A stretch of 64,000 nt of DNA, taken from the NCBI RefSeq assembly GCF_006715005.1, contig NZ_VFMJ01000001.1, positions 3,596,001 to 3,660,000 of the forward strand. Reading direction: 5' to 3'. The notes beneath the pieces were generated by a model, which saw nothing but the letters and a program-made list of their open reading frames with translations, was not told where the DNA came from and did no database searches. Numbering within the stretch: the stretch's first letter is position 1; the number at the start of each line of letters is the position of its first letter. Shown here in pieces: positions 39,248 to 50,270 of the stretch. The position numbers and the translations under genes are program-made. The DNA comes from Serratia marcescens. GTDB lineage: Bacteria > Pseudomonadota > Gammaproteobacteria > Enterobacterales > Enterobacteriaceae.

Positions 39248-40048
39248 ATGATTAATGCTACAGCTCCAACTCATGAAACACCGCGCCGTTTGGCGGACAA
39301 AGTCGTACTGGTGAGCGGCGGCGGTACCGGTATCGGCCGCGCTGCAGCGCTGGCCTATGCCCGCGAAGGTGCCAACGTCGCGCTGGTCGGCCGTCGCGCG
39401 GCGGAAATCGAAGCCACGGCGCGCGACATCGCGCTGGCCGGCGGCGACGCCCTGCCCATCGTGGCCGACGTCTCCCAGGAAGACGATATCCGCAGGCTGC
39501 TCGCCACGGTGAGCGCCCACTACGGCCGGCTCGACGTCGCCTTCAACAACGCCGGCATCATCGGCAACTTCGCCCCCATCACCGAACAGAGCAGCGAGGA
39601 TTTTGACCGCGTGATCGCCATTAACCTTCGTGGCGTCTGGCTGGCGATGAAATACGAGATTGAAACCTTCCTGGCACAGCATTCAGGCGGCGTGATCATC
39701 AACACGTCCTCCTGGCTGACCCACGGCGCGCTGGCCGGCTCATCCAGCTACTCCGCCAGCAAAGGGGCGCTCGATGCGATGATCCGCGCGGTGGCGCTCG
39801 AATACAGCGGCCAGGGCATCCGCGTCAACAACATCAACCCCGGCATCATCGACACGCCGATGGCGCGCGGCAGCGTGGCCGACAGTGCGGCGTTCGCGCC
39901 CTTTATCGCCCACACGCCCGCCGGCCGCCTGGGCGAATCGGAAGACATCGGCGATGTGGCGCTGTGGCTGGCGACGGACGAAGCCCGCTTCATCACCGGC
40001 CAAAGCCTGCTGGTGGACGGCGGTTACACCATCGCCGGCATGCGCTGA
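39248..40048 (+). CDS. Short-chain dehydrogenase/reductase
   Basis: A 266-residue classical SDR. NAD(P)-binding SGGGTGIGRAAALAYAREGA lies near residue 20, then NNAG, the catalytic serine in NTSSW, and YSASKGAL with the Tyr and Lys. The C-terminus ITGQSLLVDGGYTIAGMR is typical. The ATG at 39248 was preferred; a TTG at 39215 is possible. The substrate is unknown. It is followed 12 nt later by an aldo/keto reductase. Confidence 0.9.
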   Translation: MINATAPTHETPRRLADKVVLVSGGGTGIGRAAALAYAREGANVALVGRRAAEIEATARDIALAGGDALPIVADVSQEDDIRRLLATVSAHYGRLDVAFNNAGIIGNFAPITEQSSEDFDRVIAINLRGVWLAMKYEIETFLAQHSGGVIINTSSWLTHGALAGSSSYSASKGALDAMIRAVALEYSGQGIRVNNINPGIIDTPMARGSVADSAAFAPFIAHTPAGRLGESEDIGDVALWLATDEARFITGQSLLVDGGYTIAGMR

Positions 40049-40060
40049 GGAGACGACGCC

Positions 40061-41032
40061 ATGAACTACGTACGGCTTGGCGACAGTGGCCTGCAGGTGT
40101 CCCGCCTCTGCCTGGGCTGCATGACCTACGGCGATCCGGCCTGGCGGCCCTGGGTGCTGAAAGAAGATGAAGCGCGCCCCTTTATCCGCGAGGCGCTGGA
40201 AGCGGGCATCAATTTTTTCGATACCGCCAACATTTACTCCGGCGGAGAAAGCGAGCGCATTCTCGGCCGCGCGCTGAAGGCGTTCGCCCGCCGTGAAGAC
40301 GTGGTGATCGCCACCAAAGCCTACTTTCCGATGGACGCGCAGCCGAACAGCCGCGGACTGTCGCGCAAGCACCTGCTGCACAGCGTCGACGCCTCATTGC
40401 AGCGGTTGGGGACGGATTATCTCGATCTGTTCGTGCTGCACCGCTTCGACACCGAAACGCCGATCGAAGAAACTGCCGACACCCTCGACGGCCTGGTGCG
40501 GGCGGGCAAAATCCGCTATCTCGGCGCCTCTTCGCTGCACGCCTGGCGCCTGATGAAAATGCTGGCCTTTCAACGTCAACACCGCCTGGCGCCGTTTATT
40601 TCGCTGCAAAGCCAATACAACCTGGTGACGCGTGAAGACGAAGAGGAGCTGATCCCGCTGTGTCTGGAGGAGGGCCTTGGCCTGACGCCCTGGTCGCCGC
40701 TGGCCCGCGGCGTACTGGCCGGTTCCGGCAGTGGCGGCACGCTGCGCGCCGCCACCGACGAACAGGTCCCCCGTTGGTATAACGGCAGAAACGAGGTAGA
40801 GCGCACCGTCGATGCGGTAGCGGAGGTGGCGGCCGCGCGCGGCGTTCCACCGGCGCAGATCGCGCTGGCCTGGCTGTTGGCCAGACCCGGCGTGACGTCA
40901 CCGCTGGTGGGCATGTCCAAGCCGCATCATCTGCAGGATGCGCTGGCAGCGCTCACCCTCAGGCTATCGCCGGAAGACGTCGCCGCACTGGAGGCGCCAA
41001 TGGCACAGGCTGCCCGCCCCGAGCGCTGGTAG
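40061..41032 (+). CDS. Aldo/keto reductase
   Basis: A 323-residue NADPH-dependent reductase of the AKR superfamily. The catalytic tetrad can be placed in FFDTANIYSGG (Asp and Tyr), ATKAYF (Lys) and FVLHRFD (His). The C-terminal cofactor-binding region is TSPLVGMSKPHHLQDAL. The substrate cannot be told from sequence. It is probably cotranscribed with the SDR and the secreted beta-propeller gene. Confidence 0.9.
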   Translation: MNYVRLGDSGLQVSRLCLGCMTYGDPAWRPWVLKEDEARPFIREALEAGINFFDTANIYSGGESERILGRALKAFARREDVVIATKAYFPMDAQPNSRGLSRKHLLHSVDASLQRLGTDYLDLFVLHRFDTETPIEETADTLDGLVRAGKIRYLGASSLHAWRLMKMLAFQRQHRLAPFISLQSQYNLVTREDEEELIPLCLEEGLGLTPWSPLARGVLAGSGSGGTLRAATDEQVPRWYNGRNEVERTVDAVAEVAAARGVPPAQIALAWLLARPGVTSPLVGMSKPHHLQDALAALTLRLSPEDVAALEAPMAQAARPERW

Positions 41033-41061
41033 CTCCTTTTCCCCCATTCCCGGAGAGAAAC

Positions 41062-42054
41062 ATGTCATACGCTGTTATCGCGCGAGCGGCGTTGTTCACC
41101 CTCGCTACCGCACTCACTCTTAGCCCACCGGCGCAGGCAGCCGTCAGCGCAGACTGCGCAGAAAGCAGCATAACGCTGCCGTCCGGCGCGCTTTACCCCA
41201 ACGGCATCGCCCGCGCAGCGGACGGTACGCTGTATGTCGGGCTGATCACCAGCGGCAACGTGCTGCGCAAACGGCCGGGTAAAGCGTGGGAAACCTTTTT
41301 CCCCGGTGCTGACACGGTGTTCGCCTCAAATGCGCTGCGGCTGGACGAACGGCGCGGGCTGCTGTGGGGCAATTCGCCGGACTTTCTCTCCGGCGGCAAA
41401 GCGCGCGCCAACCGCATCTATGCGCTGAACGTCGCGGATGGCACCCTCAACCGCAGCCTGGCGCTGCCGGCGGGAGAAATGGGCAACGATATCGTGCTCG
41501 GCGCAGACGGCACGGTGTACGTAACGGAAACCCGCGGCGGCGGCATCCTGCGCCTGCGGCCGGGCGAAACGGCATTCAGTACGCTGTATCGGTATCCGCA
41601 ATTGGCGGCTCCCAGCGGGTTGGGGGCCGCCGGGATCGTGCTGCTCGACGACCGGCTGATGGCAGTCGCCAATTTCGGCACCGGTAAGCTCTACACCCTC
41701 AGCTATAACGATCCAAAGCCGCAGTTGACGGAAATGCAGCTGCCGCGCCTCATCGAAAACCCGGACGGGATGGGATTGGCGCCAGACGGCGCGCTGATCG
41801 TGCTGGAAAACGGGATCCTGAGCGGCCAAGGGCGGATCCTGCGGATCCCGTCACCCAAGGCGGCAGGGATGCACCAACTTGAGGTCTTGCGCGAAGGCAT
41901 GGAGTCGCCGGTCAACCTGACTATCACCCCACAAGGCTGCGCCTTCGTCAGCGAGTCGCGCATCCGCCACCGTCTGCTGCCCGGCCATGAAACCGAAGTG
42001 CCCGACAGTTTCCGCCTCTATCAACTGCCCCTGCCTCTCACCGCCGCGCAATAA
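41062..42054 (+). CDS. Secreted SMP-30/gluconolactonase-like beta-propeller protein
   Basis: A 330-residue protein with a signal peptide (about 1-27, ending PPAQAA) and repeated beta-propeller blades such as NGIARAADGTLYVGLI, NDIVLGADGTVYVTET and DGMGLAPDGALIVLEN. The family includes lactonases and dioxygenase-like binding proteins, so a periplasmic sugar or lactone hydrolase is possible. It starts 29 nt after the reductase with GGAGAG upstream. Confidence 0.78.
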   Translation: MSYAVIARAALFTLATALTLSPPAQAAVSADCAESSITLPSGALYPNGIARAADGTLYVGLITSGNVLRKRPGKAWETFFPGADTVFASNALRLDERRGLLWGNSPDFLSGGKARANRIYALNVADGTLNRSLALPAGEMGNDIVLGADGTVYVTETRGGGILRLRPGETAFSTLYRYPQLAAPSGLGAAGIVLLDDRLMAVANFGTGKLYTLSYNDPKPQLTEMQLPRLIENPDGMGLAPDGALIVLENGILSGQGRILRIPSPKAAGMHQLEVLREGMESPVNLTITPQGCAFVSESRIRHRLLPGHETEVPDSFRLYQLPLPLTAAQ

Positions 42055-42361
42055 AGTCGCCCCCCACTGCGGGCGGCGACTTGCGTTGTTGCCCGCAGGC
42101 AAACGACAATCTCGCTGCGTTACAAACCGGCCTTGCGCAGCGCTTCCCATTTTTACCTGTGACAGCCGATTGCCCGCTGGGCTAGTATAAGCGTCTGTGC
42201 AAACCTTGGGTTTGAGCGCGCCGTTTGGCGTTTTGATGATTTGATTTGCGCCGCCCGGCAAGCGCTAAAAGGGGTGGCGCCTGCTGAAACAATGTGATAG
42301 CGAATGACGACAATGAAAATCACAATGACCTTTACATTCAATGGATTGGAAAAATAATCGC
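42055..42361 (+). other. Spacer upstream of mutS (307 nt without a gene)
   Basis: An AAGTCGCC/GGCGACTT inverted repeat (42054-42082) directly follows the beta-propeller gene but lacks a T run. A second small GCGCC/GGCGT hairpin near 42218-42231 is followed by TTTTGAT and may act as a weak terminator. The mutS promoter should lie here, but I could not place it with confidence. No gene seen. Confidence 0.45.
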
Positions 42362-44917
42362 ATGAATAGCACCGATAAACTCGATTCGCACACGCCGATG
42401 ATGCAGCAGTACCTGCGCCTCAAGGCCCAGCATCCTGAAATCCTGCTGTTCTACCGCATGGGCGACTTCTACGAGCTGTTTTACGACGACGCCAAGCGCG
42501 CTTCCCAACTGCTGGATATCTCGCTGACCAAACGCGGCGCCTCGGCGGGTGAACCGATCCCGATGGCCGGCGTGCCGCACCACGCGGTAGAGAACTACCT
42601 GGCCAAGCTGGTGCAGCTCGGCGAGTCCGTCGCCATCTGCGAGCAGATCGGCGATCCGGCCACCAGCAAAGGGCCGGTCGAGCGCAAAGTGGTGCGTATC
42701 GTCACCCCCGGCACCATCACCGACGAAGCGCTGCTGCAAGAACGCCAGGACAACCTGCTGGCGGCGATCTGGCAGGATGCGCGTGGCTTCGGTTATGCCA
42801 CGCTGGACGTCAGCTCCGGCCGCTTCCGCGTCGCCGAGCCGCAGGATTTGGAAACCATGGCTGCCGAGCTGCAGCGTACCAATCCAGCCGAGCTGCTCTA
42901 CCCGGAAACCTTCGAACAAATGGCGCTGATCGAACAACGCCACGGCCTGCGCCGCCGCCCGCTGTGGGAATTCGAACTGGAGACCGCACGCCAGCAGCTC
43001 AACCTGCAGTTCGGCACCCGCGACTTGACCGGTTTCGGCGTCGAGCAGTCACATCAGGCGCTGCGCGCCGCCGGCTGCCTGCTGCAATACGTCAAAGATA
43101 CCCAGCGTACTTCGCTGCCGCATATTCGCGGCATCACTATGGAGCGCCAGCAGGACGGCATCATCATGGACGCCGCAACCCGCCGCAACCTGGAACTGAC
43201 GCAGAGCCTGTCCGGCGGCAACGACAACACGCTGGCGGCGATCCTCGATCGCACGGTCACGCCGATGGGCAGCCGCATGCTGAAACGCTGGCTGCACATG
43301 CCGACCCGCGATATCAAGGTTCTCACCGCCCGCCAACAGGCGATCGGCGCATTGCAGGAGCTGTTCGCCGATCTGCAGCCTTCGCTGCGCCAGGTGGGCG
43401 ATCAGGAGCGAATTTTGGCGCGCCTGGCGCTGCGTACCGCGCGTCCGCGCGATCTGGCGCGCATGCGTCATGCTTTCCAGCAACTGCCGGACATCCGCGC
43501 GCTGCTGCAAGACGTGGACACCCCGCACGTGCAGCAGTTGCTGTCGCAGGTGGGCCAGTTCGACGAGCTGCGCGAGCTGCTGGAACGCGCGGTGATTGAA
43601 TCGCCGCCGGTATTGGTGCGCGACGGCGGCGTGATCGCCCCCGGTTACAACAGCGAGCTGGACGAGTGGCGCGCGCTGGCCGACGGCGCCAGCGACTACC
43701 TCGACCGGCTGGAGATCCGCGAGCGTGAAAAGCTGGGGCTGGATACGCTCAAGGTCGGTTTTAACGGCGTACACGGCTACTATATTCAGGTGAGCCGCGG
43801 CCAAAGCCACCTGGTGCCGATTCATTATGTACGCCGCCAGACGCTGAAAAACGCCGAGCGCTACATCATCCCGGAATTGAAAGAGTACGAAGACAAAGTG
43901 CTCACCTCCAAGGGCAAGGCACTGGCGATCGAGAAAAGTCTGTACGACGAGCTGTTCGATCTGCTGCTGCCGCACCTGGCGGAACTGCAGCAAAGCGCCG
44001 CCGCACTGGCCGAGCTCGACGTGCTGGCCAACCTGGCCGAGCGCGCTGATACCCTGAACTACGCTTGCCCGACCATGAGTGAGCAGCCGGGGATCCGCAT
44101 TACCGAAGGTCGCCACCCGGTGGTGGAGCAGGTGCTGAGCGAACCGTTTATCTCCAACCCGCTCACCCTGTCGCCGCAGCGCCGCATGCTGATCATTACC
44201 GGCCCGAACATGGGCGGTAAAAGCACCTATATGCGGCAAACGGCACTGATCGTGCTGATGGCGCACATCGGCAGTTACGTCCCCGCCACCAAGGCCACTA
44301 TCGGCCCAGTGGATCGCATCTTCACCCGCGTCGGCGCGGCGGACGATCTGGCTTCCGGCCGCTCCACCTTCATGGTGGAGATGACCGAAACCGCCAACAT
44401 CCTGCACAACGCCACCGAGCACAGCCTGGTGTTGATGGATGAAATCGGCCGCGGCACCTCCACCTACGACGGCCTGTCGCTGGCCTGGGCCTGCGCCGAG
44501 AACCTGGCTAACCGTATCAAAGCGATGACGCTGTTCGCCACCCACTACTTCGAACTGACGACGCTGCCGGAGAAAATGGAAGGCGTGGTCAACGTGCATC
44601 TGGACGCGCTCGAACATGGCGACACCATCGCCTTCATGCACAGCGTGCAGGACGGTGCCGCCAGCAAAAGCTATGGCCTGGCGGTCGCCGCACTGGCCGG
44701 CGTGCCGCGCGACGTCATCAAGCGCGCCCGCCAGAAGCTGCGCGAGCTGGAGTCTATCTCCAGCCACACCGCATCGGGCAGCGTCGATGCCACCCAGATG
44801 ACGCTGTTGCAGGAAGAGACCTCGCCGGCGGTAGAAGCCCTGGAGGCGCTGGATCCGGATTCCCTGTCGCCGCGCCAGGCACTGGAATGGATCTACCGGC
44901 TGAAAAATATGGTGTAG
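42362..44917 (+). CDS. mutS: DNA mismatch repair protein MutS
   Basis: Recognises mismatches and small loops and recruits MutL. It has 851 residues (E. coli 853). The mismatch-binding domain has [17 protein letters not shown] with the Phe-X-Glu motif at about 36-38. The ATPase has [13 protein letters not shown] (about 613) and [13 protein letters not shown]. The start [16 protein letters not shown] was chosen by homology; an ATG 21 nt earlier is in frame but lacks a ribosome-binding site. It converges directly on rpoS. Confidence 0.97.
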   Translation: MNSTDKLDSHTPMMQQYLRLKAQHPEILLFYRMGDFYELFYDDAKRASQLLDISLTKRGASAGEPIPMAGVPHHAVENYLAKLVQLGESVAICEQIGDPATSKGPVERKVVRIVTPGTITDEALLQERQDNLLAAIWQDARGFGYATLDVSSGRFRVAEPQDLETMAAELQRTNPAELLYPETFEQMALIEQRHGLRRRPLWEFELETARQQLNLQFGTRDLTGFGVEQSHQALRAAGCLLQYVKDTQRTSLPHIRGITMERQQDGIIMDAATRRNLELTQSLSGGNDNTLAAILDRTVTPMGSRMLKRWLHMPTRDIKVLTARQQAIGALQELFADLQPSLRQVGDQERILARLALRTARPRDLARMRHAFQQLPDIRALLQDVDTPHVQQLLSQVGQFDELRELLERAVIESPPVLVRDGGVIAPGYNSELDEWRALADGASDYLDRLEIREREKLGLDTLKVGFNGVHGYYIQVSRGQSHLVPIHYVRRQTLKNAERYIIPELKEYEDKVLTSKGKALAIEKSLYDELFDLLLPHLAELQQSAAALAELDVLANLAERADTLNYACPTMSEQPGIRITEGRHPVVEQVLSEPFISNPLTLSPQRRMLIITGPNMGGKSTYMRQTALIVLMAHIGSYVPATKATIGPVDRIFTRVGAADDLASGRSTFMVEMTETANILHNATEHSLVLMDEIGRGTSTYDGLSLAWACAENLANRIKAMTLFATHYFELTTLPEKMEGVVNVHLDALEHGDTIAFMHSVQDGAASKSYGLAVAALAGVPRDVIKRARQKLRELESISSHTASGSVDATQMTLLQEETSPAVEALEALDPDSLSPRQALEWIYRLKNMV

Positions 44918-44940
44918 CCTGGCGCCAAACGCGGGCATAA

Positions 44941-44971
44941 AAAAACGGTGAGCATCATGCTCACCGTTTTT
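44941..44971 (+). terminator. Bidirectional terminator between mutS and rpoS
   Basis: AAAAACGGTGAGCAT and ATGCTCACCGTTTTT form an almost perfect 15-bp palindrome with A and T runs on its outsides. Confidence 0.92.
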
Positions 44972-44996
44972 ATTTGATGCGGTTCAACAACCGGCG

Positions 44997-45995
44997 TTAT
45001 TCGCGGAACAGCGCCTCAATGCTCAGCCCCTGCATCTGCAGAATCTCACGCAGACGGCGCAGACCTTCAACCTGAATCTGACGGACGCGCTCGCGCGTCA
45101 GGCCAATCTCCCGGCCTACGTCTTCCAGCGTCGCCGCTTCATAGCCCAGCAGGCCGAAACGACGCGCCAACACTTCACGCTGTTTGGCGTTCAGTTCGAA
45201 CAACCATTTGACGATGCTTTGCTTCATATCGTCGTCTTGCGTGGTGTCTTCAGGCCCGTTGTCCTTCTCGTCGGCCAGAATGTCCAGCAGCGCTTTCTCC
45301 GAATCCCCGCCCAACGGCGTATCCACCGAGGTGATGCGCTCATTCAGGCGCAGCATGCGGCTGACGTCATCCACCGGCTTGTCGAGTTGCTCGGCAATCT
45401 CTTCAGCGCTCGGTTCATGATCCAGCTTGTGGGAAAGCTCGCGCGCGGTGCGCAGATAGACATTCAGTTCTTTGACGATATGGATAGGCAAACGAATAGT
45501 ACGGGTTTGGTTCATGATCGCCCGTTCAATCGTCTGACGGATCCACCAGGTTGCATAAGTGGAGAAGCGGAAACCGCGTTCCGGGTCGAATTTTTCCACT
45601 GCGCGAATCAGACCGAGGTTACCCTCTTCGATCAGATCCAGCAGCGCCAGACCGCGGTTGCTGTAGCGGCGGGCGATTTTCACCACCAGCCGCAGGTTGC
45701 TTTCAATCATGCGGCGGCGGGACGGCACGTCACCGCGCAGAGCACGCCGCGCAAAATAGACTTCTTCCTCTGCGGTCAGCAGAGGTGAATAACCGATCTC
45801 ACCCAGATAGAGCTGCGTCGCATCCAATACGCGTTGCGTAACGCCTTGAGACAACAGCTCTTCTTCCGCTAAATCGTTCTCGCTGGCCTCTTCTTCTACC
45901 AGCGCTTTTTCATCAAACGACTCAGCCTCAGCTCCATTCTCGTCGAAATCCGCATCATCATGTAACTCGTTAACTTTCAGCGTATTTTGGCTCAT
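44997..45995 (-). CDS. rpoS: Sigma factor RpoS (sigma-38)
   Basis: Master sigma factor of the general stress response and stationary phase. It has 332 residues (E. coli 330). It has an acidic N-terminus, region 2 with [28 protein letters not shown] and [17 protein letters not shown] (each a continuous run), and region 4 with [20 protein letters not shown]. It follows nlpD by 54 nt. Its main leader is expected to start inside nlpD, where the sRNA-binding sequence is conserved. Confidence 0.98.
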   Translation of the reverse strand: MSQNTLKVNELHDDADFDENGAEAESFDEKALVEEEASENDLAEEELLSQGVTQRVLDATQLYLGEIGYSPLLTAEEEVYFARRALRGDVPSRRRMIESNLRLVVKIARRYSNRGLALLDLIEEGNLGLIRAVEKFDPERGFRFSTYATWWIRQTIERAIMNQTRTIRLPIHIVKELNVYLRTARELSHKLDHEPSAEEIAEQLDKPVDDVSRMLRLNERITSVDTPLGGDSEKALLDILADEKDNGPEDTTQDDDMKQSIVKWLFELNAKQREVLARRFGLLGYEAATLEDVGREIGLTRERVRQIQVEGLRRLREILQMQGLSIEALFRE

Positions 45996-46049
45996 ATGCT
46001 GCTCCTACCCGTGATACCGCGAGCAGAATCTCAGCGTATTCTGCCCAAT

Positions 46050-47066
46050 CTATCGCTGCGGAAGATAACGCAGCGGGTTTACGGATTTCCCCTTGTAACG
46101 AATTTCAAAATGCAAACGTACTGAACTGGTACCGGTGCTACCCATGGTGGCTATTTTTTGACCCGCCTTCACTTCTTGTTGTTCCCGGACCAGCATTGTG
46201 TCGTTATGAGCGTAGGCGCTCAGGTAATCATCATTGTGTTTGATGATGATTAGATTACCGTAACCCCGTAAAGCGTTGCCGGCATACACTACGCGACCAT
46301 CGGCGGTAGCGAAGATAGGCTGCCCACGGGAACCGGCGATATCGACGCCCTTATTCCCACCTTCTGATGAGGAAAAGTTATCAATAATCTTACCGTCAGT
46401 CGGCCATCTCCAGGTACTGACCGGAGAACTGTTGCTGACGGTGCTGCTCACGGGTGGAGCGGCTTCCGGTGCGGTAACAGGCGCAGTCGCGGTCCCAACC
46501 GCTACAGCACCCGCTGCAGGTAACATCTTACCTACATTCTGTTTACCCGAGTTTTCAGAATACGCGTTAGTTGATTGAGAATCAACCGTTGCCGTCTGGA
46601 TCTGGGTGCTGGAAGGTGGCTTCGGAACGCCGCCTTTGGTCGCGTCTGTCGTCGCCAGCATGCCGCCGCCGCCGTTGGCAGAACCATTACCAAGCTGAAT
46701 GGTTTGGCCAACATTCAGGCTGTATGGCTCAGGGATATTGTTGCGCTGCGCCAGGTCGCGGAAATCGTTGCCGGTGATCCAGGCGATGTAAAACAGCGTG
46801 TCGCCGCGCTTGACCGTATAGGTTTCACCGCCGCTGTAGCTCCCTTTAGGGATAGCGTTATAACTGCGGTTATAGACAATGCGGCCCTCGGGGCTGGCCT
46901 GCTGCACCCCGCCATTGTTATTGCCGGATGGAACGGCACCGCCGCCACCCACGCTGCTGATAGGGGCTGACGTCGAGGCATTGTTCGTACAACCCGCCAA
47001 CCACAAACTTACCATCGTACACACCGCTACCCGGCGTAACGTAATCATTGGGCTTCCCGTGCTCAT
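46050..47066 (-). CDS. nlpD: Murein hydrolase activator NlpD
   Basis: Outer membrane lipoprotein that activates the amidase AmiC during cell division. The 338 residues have a lipoprotein signal with Cys26 in LWLAGC, a LysM domain ([18 protein letters not shown], about 82) and a C-terminal LytM domain (about 225-335). The metal-binding His of active LytM enzymes is replaced ([11 protein letters not shown]), so it activates rather than cuts. The middle is rich in Ala, Pro and Thr. It contains the rpoS promoter region in E. coli. Confidence 0.96.
   Translation of the reverse strand: MSTGSPMITLRRVAVCTMVSLWLAGCTNNASTSAPISSVGGGGAVPSGNNNGGVQQASPEGRIVYNRSYNAIPKGSYSGGETYTVKRGDTLFYIAWITGNDFRDLAQRNNIPEPYSLNVGQTIQLGNGSANGGGGMLATTDATKGGVPKPPSSTQIQTATVDSQSTNAYSENSGKQNVGKMLPAAGAVAVGTATAPVTAPEAAPPVSSTVSNSSPVSTWRWPTDGKIIDNFSSSEGGNKGVDIAGSRGQPIFATADGRVVYAGNALRGYGNLIIIKHNDDYLSAYAHNDTMLVREQQEVKAGQKIATMGSTGTSSVRLHFEIRYKGKSVNPLRYLPQR
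46083..46112 (-). promoter_or_regulatory. rpoS leader: sRNA-binding / self-inhibitory segment
   Basis: The 3' end of nlpD on the minus strand contains TTTTGAAATTCGTTACAAGG followed by GGAAATCC. In the E. coli rpoS mRNA this segment pairs with the ribosome-binding region and is opened by DsrA, RprA and ArcZ. The conservation at DNA level fits retention of that control. Confidence 0.7.
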
Positions 47067-47373
47067 GCTTCCCCCATGACAGCAATATCAGTGATATATC
47101 CAAAATACCCTTTACATCGTAGCCGAGCTTTTGCCACTTCCCAGTCCCTGCGATGTAAAGGCGCCGCCGGCCGATCCCTGAACGCCAGGTCATCTCCCGC
47201 CGGAGCATCAAAACGCGCGCCAATGCTAACCACATTGGCATTGCCGCACCATAAGACAACTACGTAGAAAGGCCAATTCTAGTGAAAATTAGCCTGATTG
47301 GAACGAGAAAACCTTATCCGGACGTGATGAAAGTGCAACAGATTTTGCAGACGGTCGAAAAATCAGACAATCG
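47067..47373 (-). other. Spacer between pcm and nlpD (307 nt) with an inverted repeat
   Basis: Longer than I expect from E. coli. It contains an 11-bp inverted repeat, CCTTTACATCG (47109-47119) and CGATGTAAAGG (47151-47161), with a 31-nt loop, 43 nt before the nlpD start. No gene is credible; an open frame running from here into nlpD is out of phase and lacks a ribosome-binding site. Confidence 0.55.
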
Positions 47374-48000
47374 CTAGGCCAATTCGCCTTTCACCAGCGG
47401 GACAAAGCGCACCGCTTCTACCGCATCGACAACGAACTCGTTGCCATGGCGTTGAATGCGTTTGAGGGTTTGGGCCTGCTCGCCCACCGGCAACACCAAA
47501 ATGCCGCCGTCGTCCAATTGTTCCACCAGCGCCTGCGGGATCTCCGGCGGCGCGGCGGTGACGATGATCGCATCGAACGGGCCACGCGACGCCCAGCCCT
47601 GCCAGCCGTCGCCGTGGCGGGTGGAAACATTATGAAGATCGAGCTGCTTCAGGCGGCGCTTGGCCTGCCACTGCAACCCCTTGATGCGTTCGACGGAACA
47701 AACGTGTTGTACCAGATGCGCCAGGATAGCGGTCTGATAACCGGAACCGGTGCCGATCTCCAGCACCCGTGAAGTGGGATTCAAATTCAGCAGCTCGGTC
47801 ATCCGCGCCACCATATAAGGCTGGGAAATGGTCTGGCCGGAGCCGATCGGCAGCGCGGTGTTTTCGTAGGCCTTATGATCCAGCGCTTCGTCGACAAAAC
47901 GCTCGCGCGGCACCGCTTCGATCGCCCGCAGCAGCTTTTCGTCCCGGATCCCCTGCTGCCGCAGCTGCGTCAGCAATGTTTGCATACGCTTGTTCACCAT
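47374..48000 (-). CDS. pcm: Protein-L-isoaspartate O-methyltransferase
   Basis: Repairs isoaspartyl residues in aged proteins using S-adenosylmethionine. The 208 residues match E. coli. The family motifs [17 protein letters not shown] and [15 protein letters not shown] (cofactor site) are intact. It overlaps surE by 7 nt; the two stationary-phase survival genes are translationally linked. Confidence 0.97.
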   Translation of the reverse strand: MVNKRMQTLLTQLRQQGIRDEKLLRAIEAVPRERFVDEALDHKAYENTALPIGSGQTISQPYMVARMTELLNLNPTSRVLEIGTGSGYQTAILAHLVQHVCSVERIKGLQWQAKRRLKQLDLHNVSTRHGDGWQGWASRGPFDAIIVTAAPPEIPQALVEQLDDGGILVLPVGEQAQTLKRIQRHGNEFVVDAVEAVRFVPLVKGELA

Positions 48001-48755
48001 TCCCCGCTAACCTCTGCCTTGGTTAACCATGTTTTCACGACTTCCTGCGCCGCGTAGGCGGTCAAATCCACCTGCAGCGGCGTGATCGCCACATAGCCTT
48101 GTTCCACCGCCGCAAAGTCGGTATCCGGCCCGACATCAAATTTATCACCAGGCGGCCCGATCCAGTAGAGATTTTGTCCGCGCGGATCCTGCTGGCAGAA
48201 GACCTTATCGGCGGGATGGCGGCTGCCGCAGCGGGTAACGCGCAGGCCTTTAATCTCCGCCAGCGGCAGATCCGGTACGTTGATATTCAGTATTTTTCCG
48301 GTACGCAACGGCTCACGCTGCAACGCGCGCAGGATACGGCAGGTAATGACGGCGGCGGTCGCATAGTGCTGGTGGCCGTTCAACGACACCGCCAACGCGG
48401 GCAGCCCCAGATGCCGGCCCTCCATCGCCGCCGCGACGGTGCCGGAATAGATGACGTCGTCGCCCAAATTCGGTCCGGCGTTAATGCCGGAGACCACGAT
48501 ATCCGGTGCCGGGTGCATCAGTGCGTTGACGCCAAGATAGACACAATCGGTCGGCGTCCCCTGCAGCACCGCAATATCGCCGTTGGCCAGCGTCTGCGTG
48601 CGCAGCGGCGATTCCAGCGTCAGGGCATTGGAAGAGCCGCTGCGGTTACGATCCGGCGCCACGACCTGCACCTCGGCGAACTCCCGCAGCGCCGCCGCCA
48701 GCACCTGAATGCCCGGGGCGCTGACGCCGTCATCGTTACTCAGCAATATCCGCAT
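47994..48755 (-). CDS. surE: 5'/3'-nucleotidase SurE
   Basis: Nucleoside monophosphatase and exopolyphosphatase important in stationary phase. The 253 residues equal E. coli and start [17 protein letters not shown], in which the Asp-Asp pair binds metal; [19 protein letters not shown] follows. The start was chosen by homology; it lies inside the end of truD (20-nt overlap). Confidence 0.97.
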   Translation of the reverse strand: MRILLSNDDGVSAPGIQVLAAALREFAEVQVVAPDRNRSGSSNALTLESPLRTQTLANGDIAVLQGTPTDCVYLGVNALMHPAPDIVVSGINAGPNLGDDVIYSGTVAAAMEGRHLGLPALAVSLNGHQHYATAAVITCRILRALQREPLRTGKILNINVPDLPLAEIKGLRVTRCGSRHPADKVFCQQDPRGQNLYWIGPPGDKFDVGPDTDFAAVEQGYVAITPLQVDLTAYAAQEVVKTWLTKAEVSGEW

Positions 48756-49782
48756 CACTGTCATCCTGCTGCATGATCTCGCGAACTACGCTGGTGGCAA
48801 AGCTGCCCGCCGGCAGCCAGAAGCGCAGTTCCACGGTAACCTCATCCCACCAGTTCCACAGCATATTTTGCGGCTGCAACAGCAGGGCCCGACGAGCGGG
48901 TTCGACACGCTCGCGCTTTAAAAGCGTAAGCAATTCCTGCTGCTCCGCCAAGCATTGTTGTTCAAATGCCAACGCGCTGCCGGCGGTGCCCGGCTCGCCG
49001 TCGCCCGGCAACGTCGCGGTGATAACCAGCTCACCGGCATCCAACCGCTGTTGCAGCGTCTCCAGCTCATCGGCCTTGGCGACGAACCAACTGCCGCGGC
49101 CGCTCAGCTGCAGGGCGTCCCCTTCCAGTACCGTGCGCTGCAGGCCATCGGCCAGGCGCCTGCTCGCGACCTGATTAAACAGCGCGCTGCGGCTGGCGGA
49201 CAGGTAGAAACTGCGTTTGCTGCGCTCTTTGACGCGGATTTCGTCGTTCGCCCAGCGGCGCGCCATCACCAGATTGTTGCCGCCACGGCCGAAACGCTGG
49301 CTGCCGAAGTAGTTCGGCACACCATGCGCAGCGATGGCCTGCAGACGGCGCTCTACGTCCTGACGATCGGAAATCTGGCGCAGCACCAGCGTAAAGTGGT
49401 TGCCCTTCAGGTTACCGATGCGCATTTTACGCAGGTGGCGGGCGAACGAAAGCACCTCGCAGCCTTCCAGCGCAAACTGGGAGAAATCCGGCGTGTCCTT
49501 GCCCGGCATGTGCAGGCAGAACCACTGTTCGGTCACCGCATGGCGGTCTTTCAACCCCGCATAGCTGACCGAACGAGCGTGAATACCGGCGAAGCGCGCC
49601 AGATAGTCGGCCACGAACTGGGTATTGCAGCCGTTTTTACGGATGTTCACCAGCACATGCTCGCCTTCGCCGTCCGGCGCAAAGCCCAGGTCTTCCACCA
49701 CCACGAAATCTTCCTGATTGGCTTTCAACACCCCGGTGCTCTGCGGCCGGCCATGCAGCCAGGTCAGATTCGCCATATCCAT
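48736..49782 (-). CDS. truD: tRNA pseudouridine-13 synthase TruD
   Basis: Makes pseudouridine 13 in tRNA-Glu. It has 348 residues, with the catalytic region [17 protein letters not shown] (Asp about 80) and the TRUD insertion domain. The C-terminus [18 protein letters not shown] is typical. It lies 4 nt after ispF and overlaps surE. Confidence 0.96.
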   Translation of the reverse strand: MDMANLTWLHGRPQSTGVLKANQEDFVVVEDLGFAPDGEGEHVLVNIRKNGCNTQFVADYLARFAGIHARSVSYAGLKDRHAVTEQWFCLHMPGKDTPDFSQFALEGCEVLSFARHLRKMRIGNLKGNHFTLVLRQISDRQDVERRLQAIAAHGVPNYFGSQRFGRGGNNLVMARRWANDEIRVKERSKRSFYLSASRSALFNQVASRRLADGLQRTVLEGDALQLSGRGSWFVAKADELETLQQRLDAGELVITATLPGDGEPGTAGSALAFEQQCLAEQQELLTLLKRERVEPARRALLLQPQNMLWNWWDEVTVELRFWLPAGSFATSVVREIMQQDDSDADIAE

Positions 49783-49786
49783 GCGG

Positions 49787-50260
49787 TTATTCCTTGATCA
49801 GCAAGGCGACCGCTTCGCAGGCGATGCCCTCGCCGCGCCCGGTGAAACCGAGCTGCTCGGTGGTCGTGGCCTTCACGTTGACGTCATCCATATGGCACTG
49901 CAGATCTTCCGCCAGGAAGACGCGCATCTGCGGGATGTGCGGCGCCATTTTCGGCGCCTGAGCGATAATGGTGATATCGAGGTTACCGAGGCGGTATCCT
50001 TTGGCGCGAATGCGTTTCCAGGCTTCGCGCAGCAGCTCGCGGCTGTCGGCGCCTTTGAACGCCGGATCGGTATCGGGGAACAGTTTGCCGATATCGCCCA
50101 GCGCCGCCGCGCCCAACAGGGCATCGGTCGCGGCGTGCAGCGCAACGTCACCGTCCGAGTGGGCCAGCAAACCTTTGTCGTAAGGGATGCGAACGCCACC
50201 GATCACCAACGGGCCTTCGCCGCCGAATTTATGTACGTCAAAACCGTGACCGATACGCAT
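49787..50260 (-). CDS. ispF: 2-C-methyl-D-erythritol 2,4-cyclodiphosphate synthase
   Basis: Fifth enzyme of the MEP isoprenoid pathway. The 157 residues start [14 protein letters not shown], which holds the zinc-binding Asp and His, and contain [20 protein letters not shown]. It follows ispD by 10 nt; the two act in the same pathway. Confidence 0.98.
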   Translation of the reverse strand: MRIGHGFDVHKFGGEGPLVIGGVRIPYDKGLLAHSDGDVALHAATDALLGAAALGDIGKLFPDTDPAFKGADSRELLREAWKRIRAKGYRLGNLDITIIAQAPKMAPHIPQMRVFLAEDLQCHMDDVNVKATTTEQLGFTGRGEGIACEAVALLIKE

Positions 50261-50270
50261 GATGCGCTCC

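Noticed and set aside
43049-44938. A 629-codon minus-strand frame under mutS
   Set aside because: Shadow of mutS, with the same composition bias and no family features.
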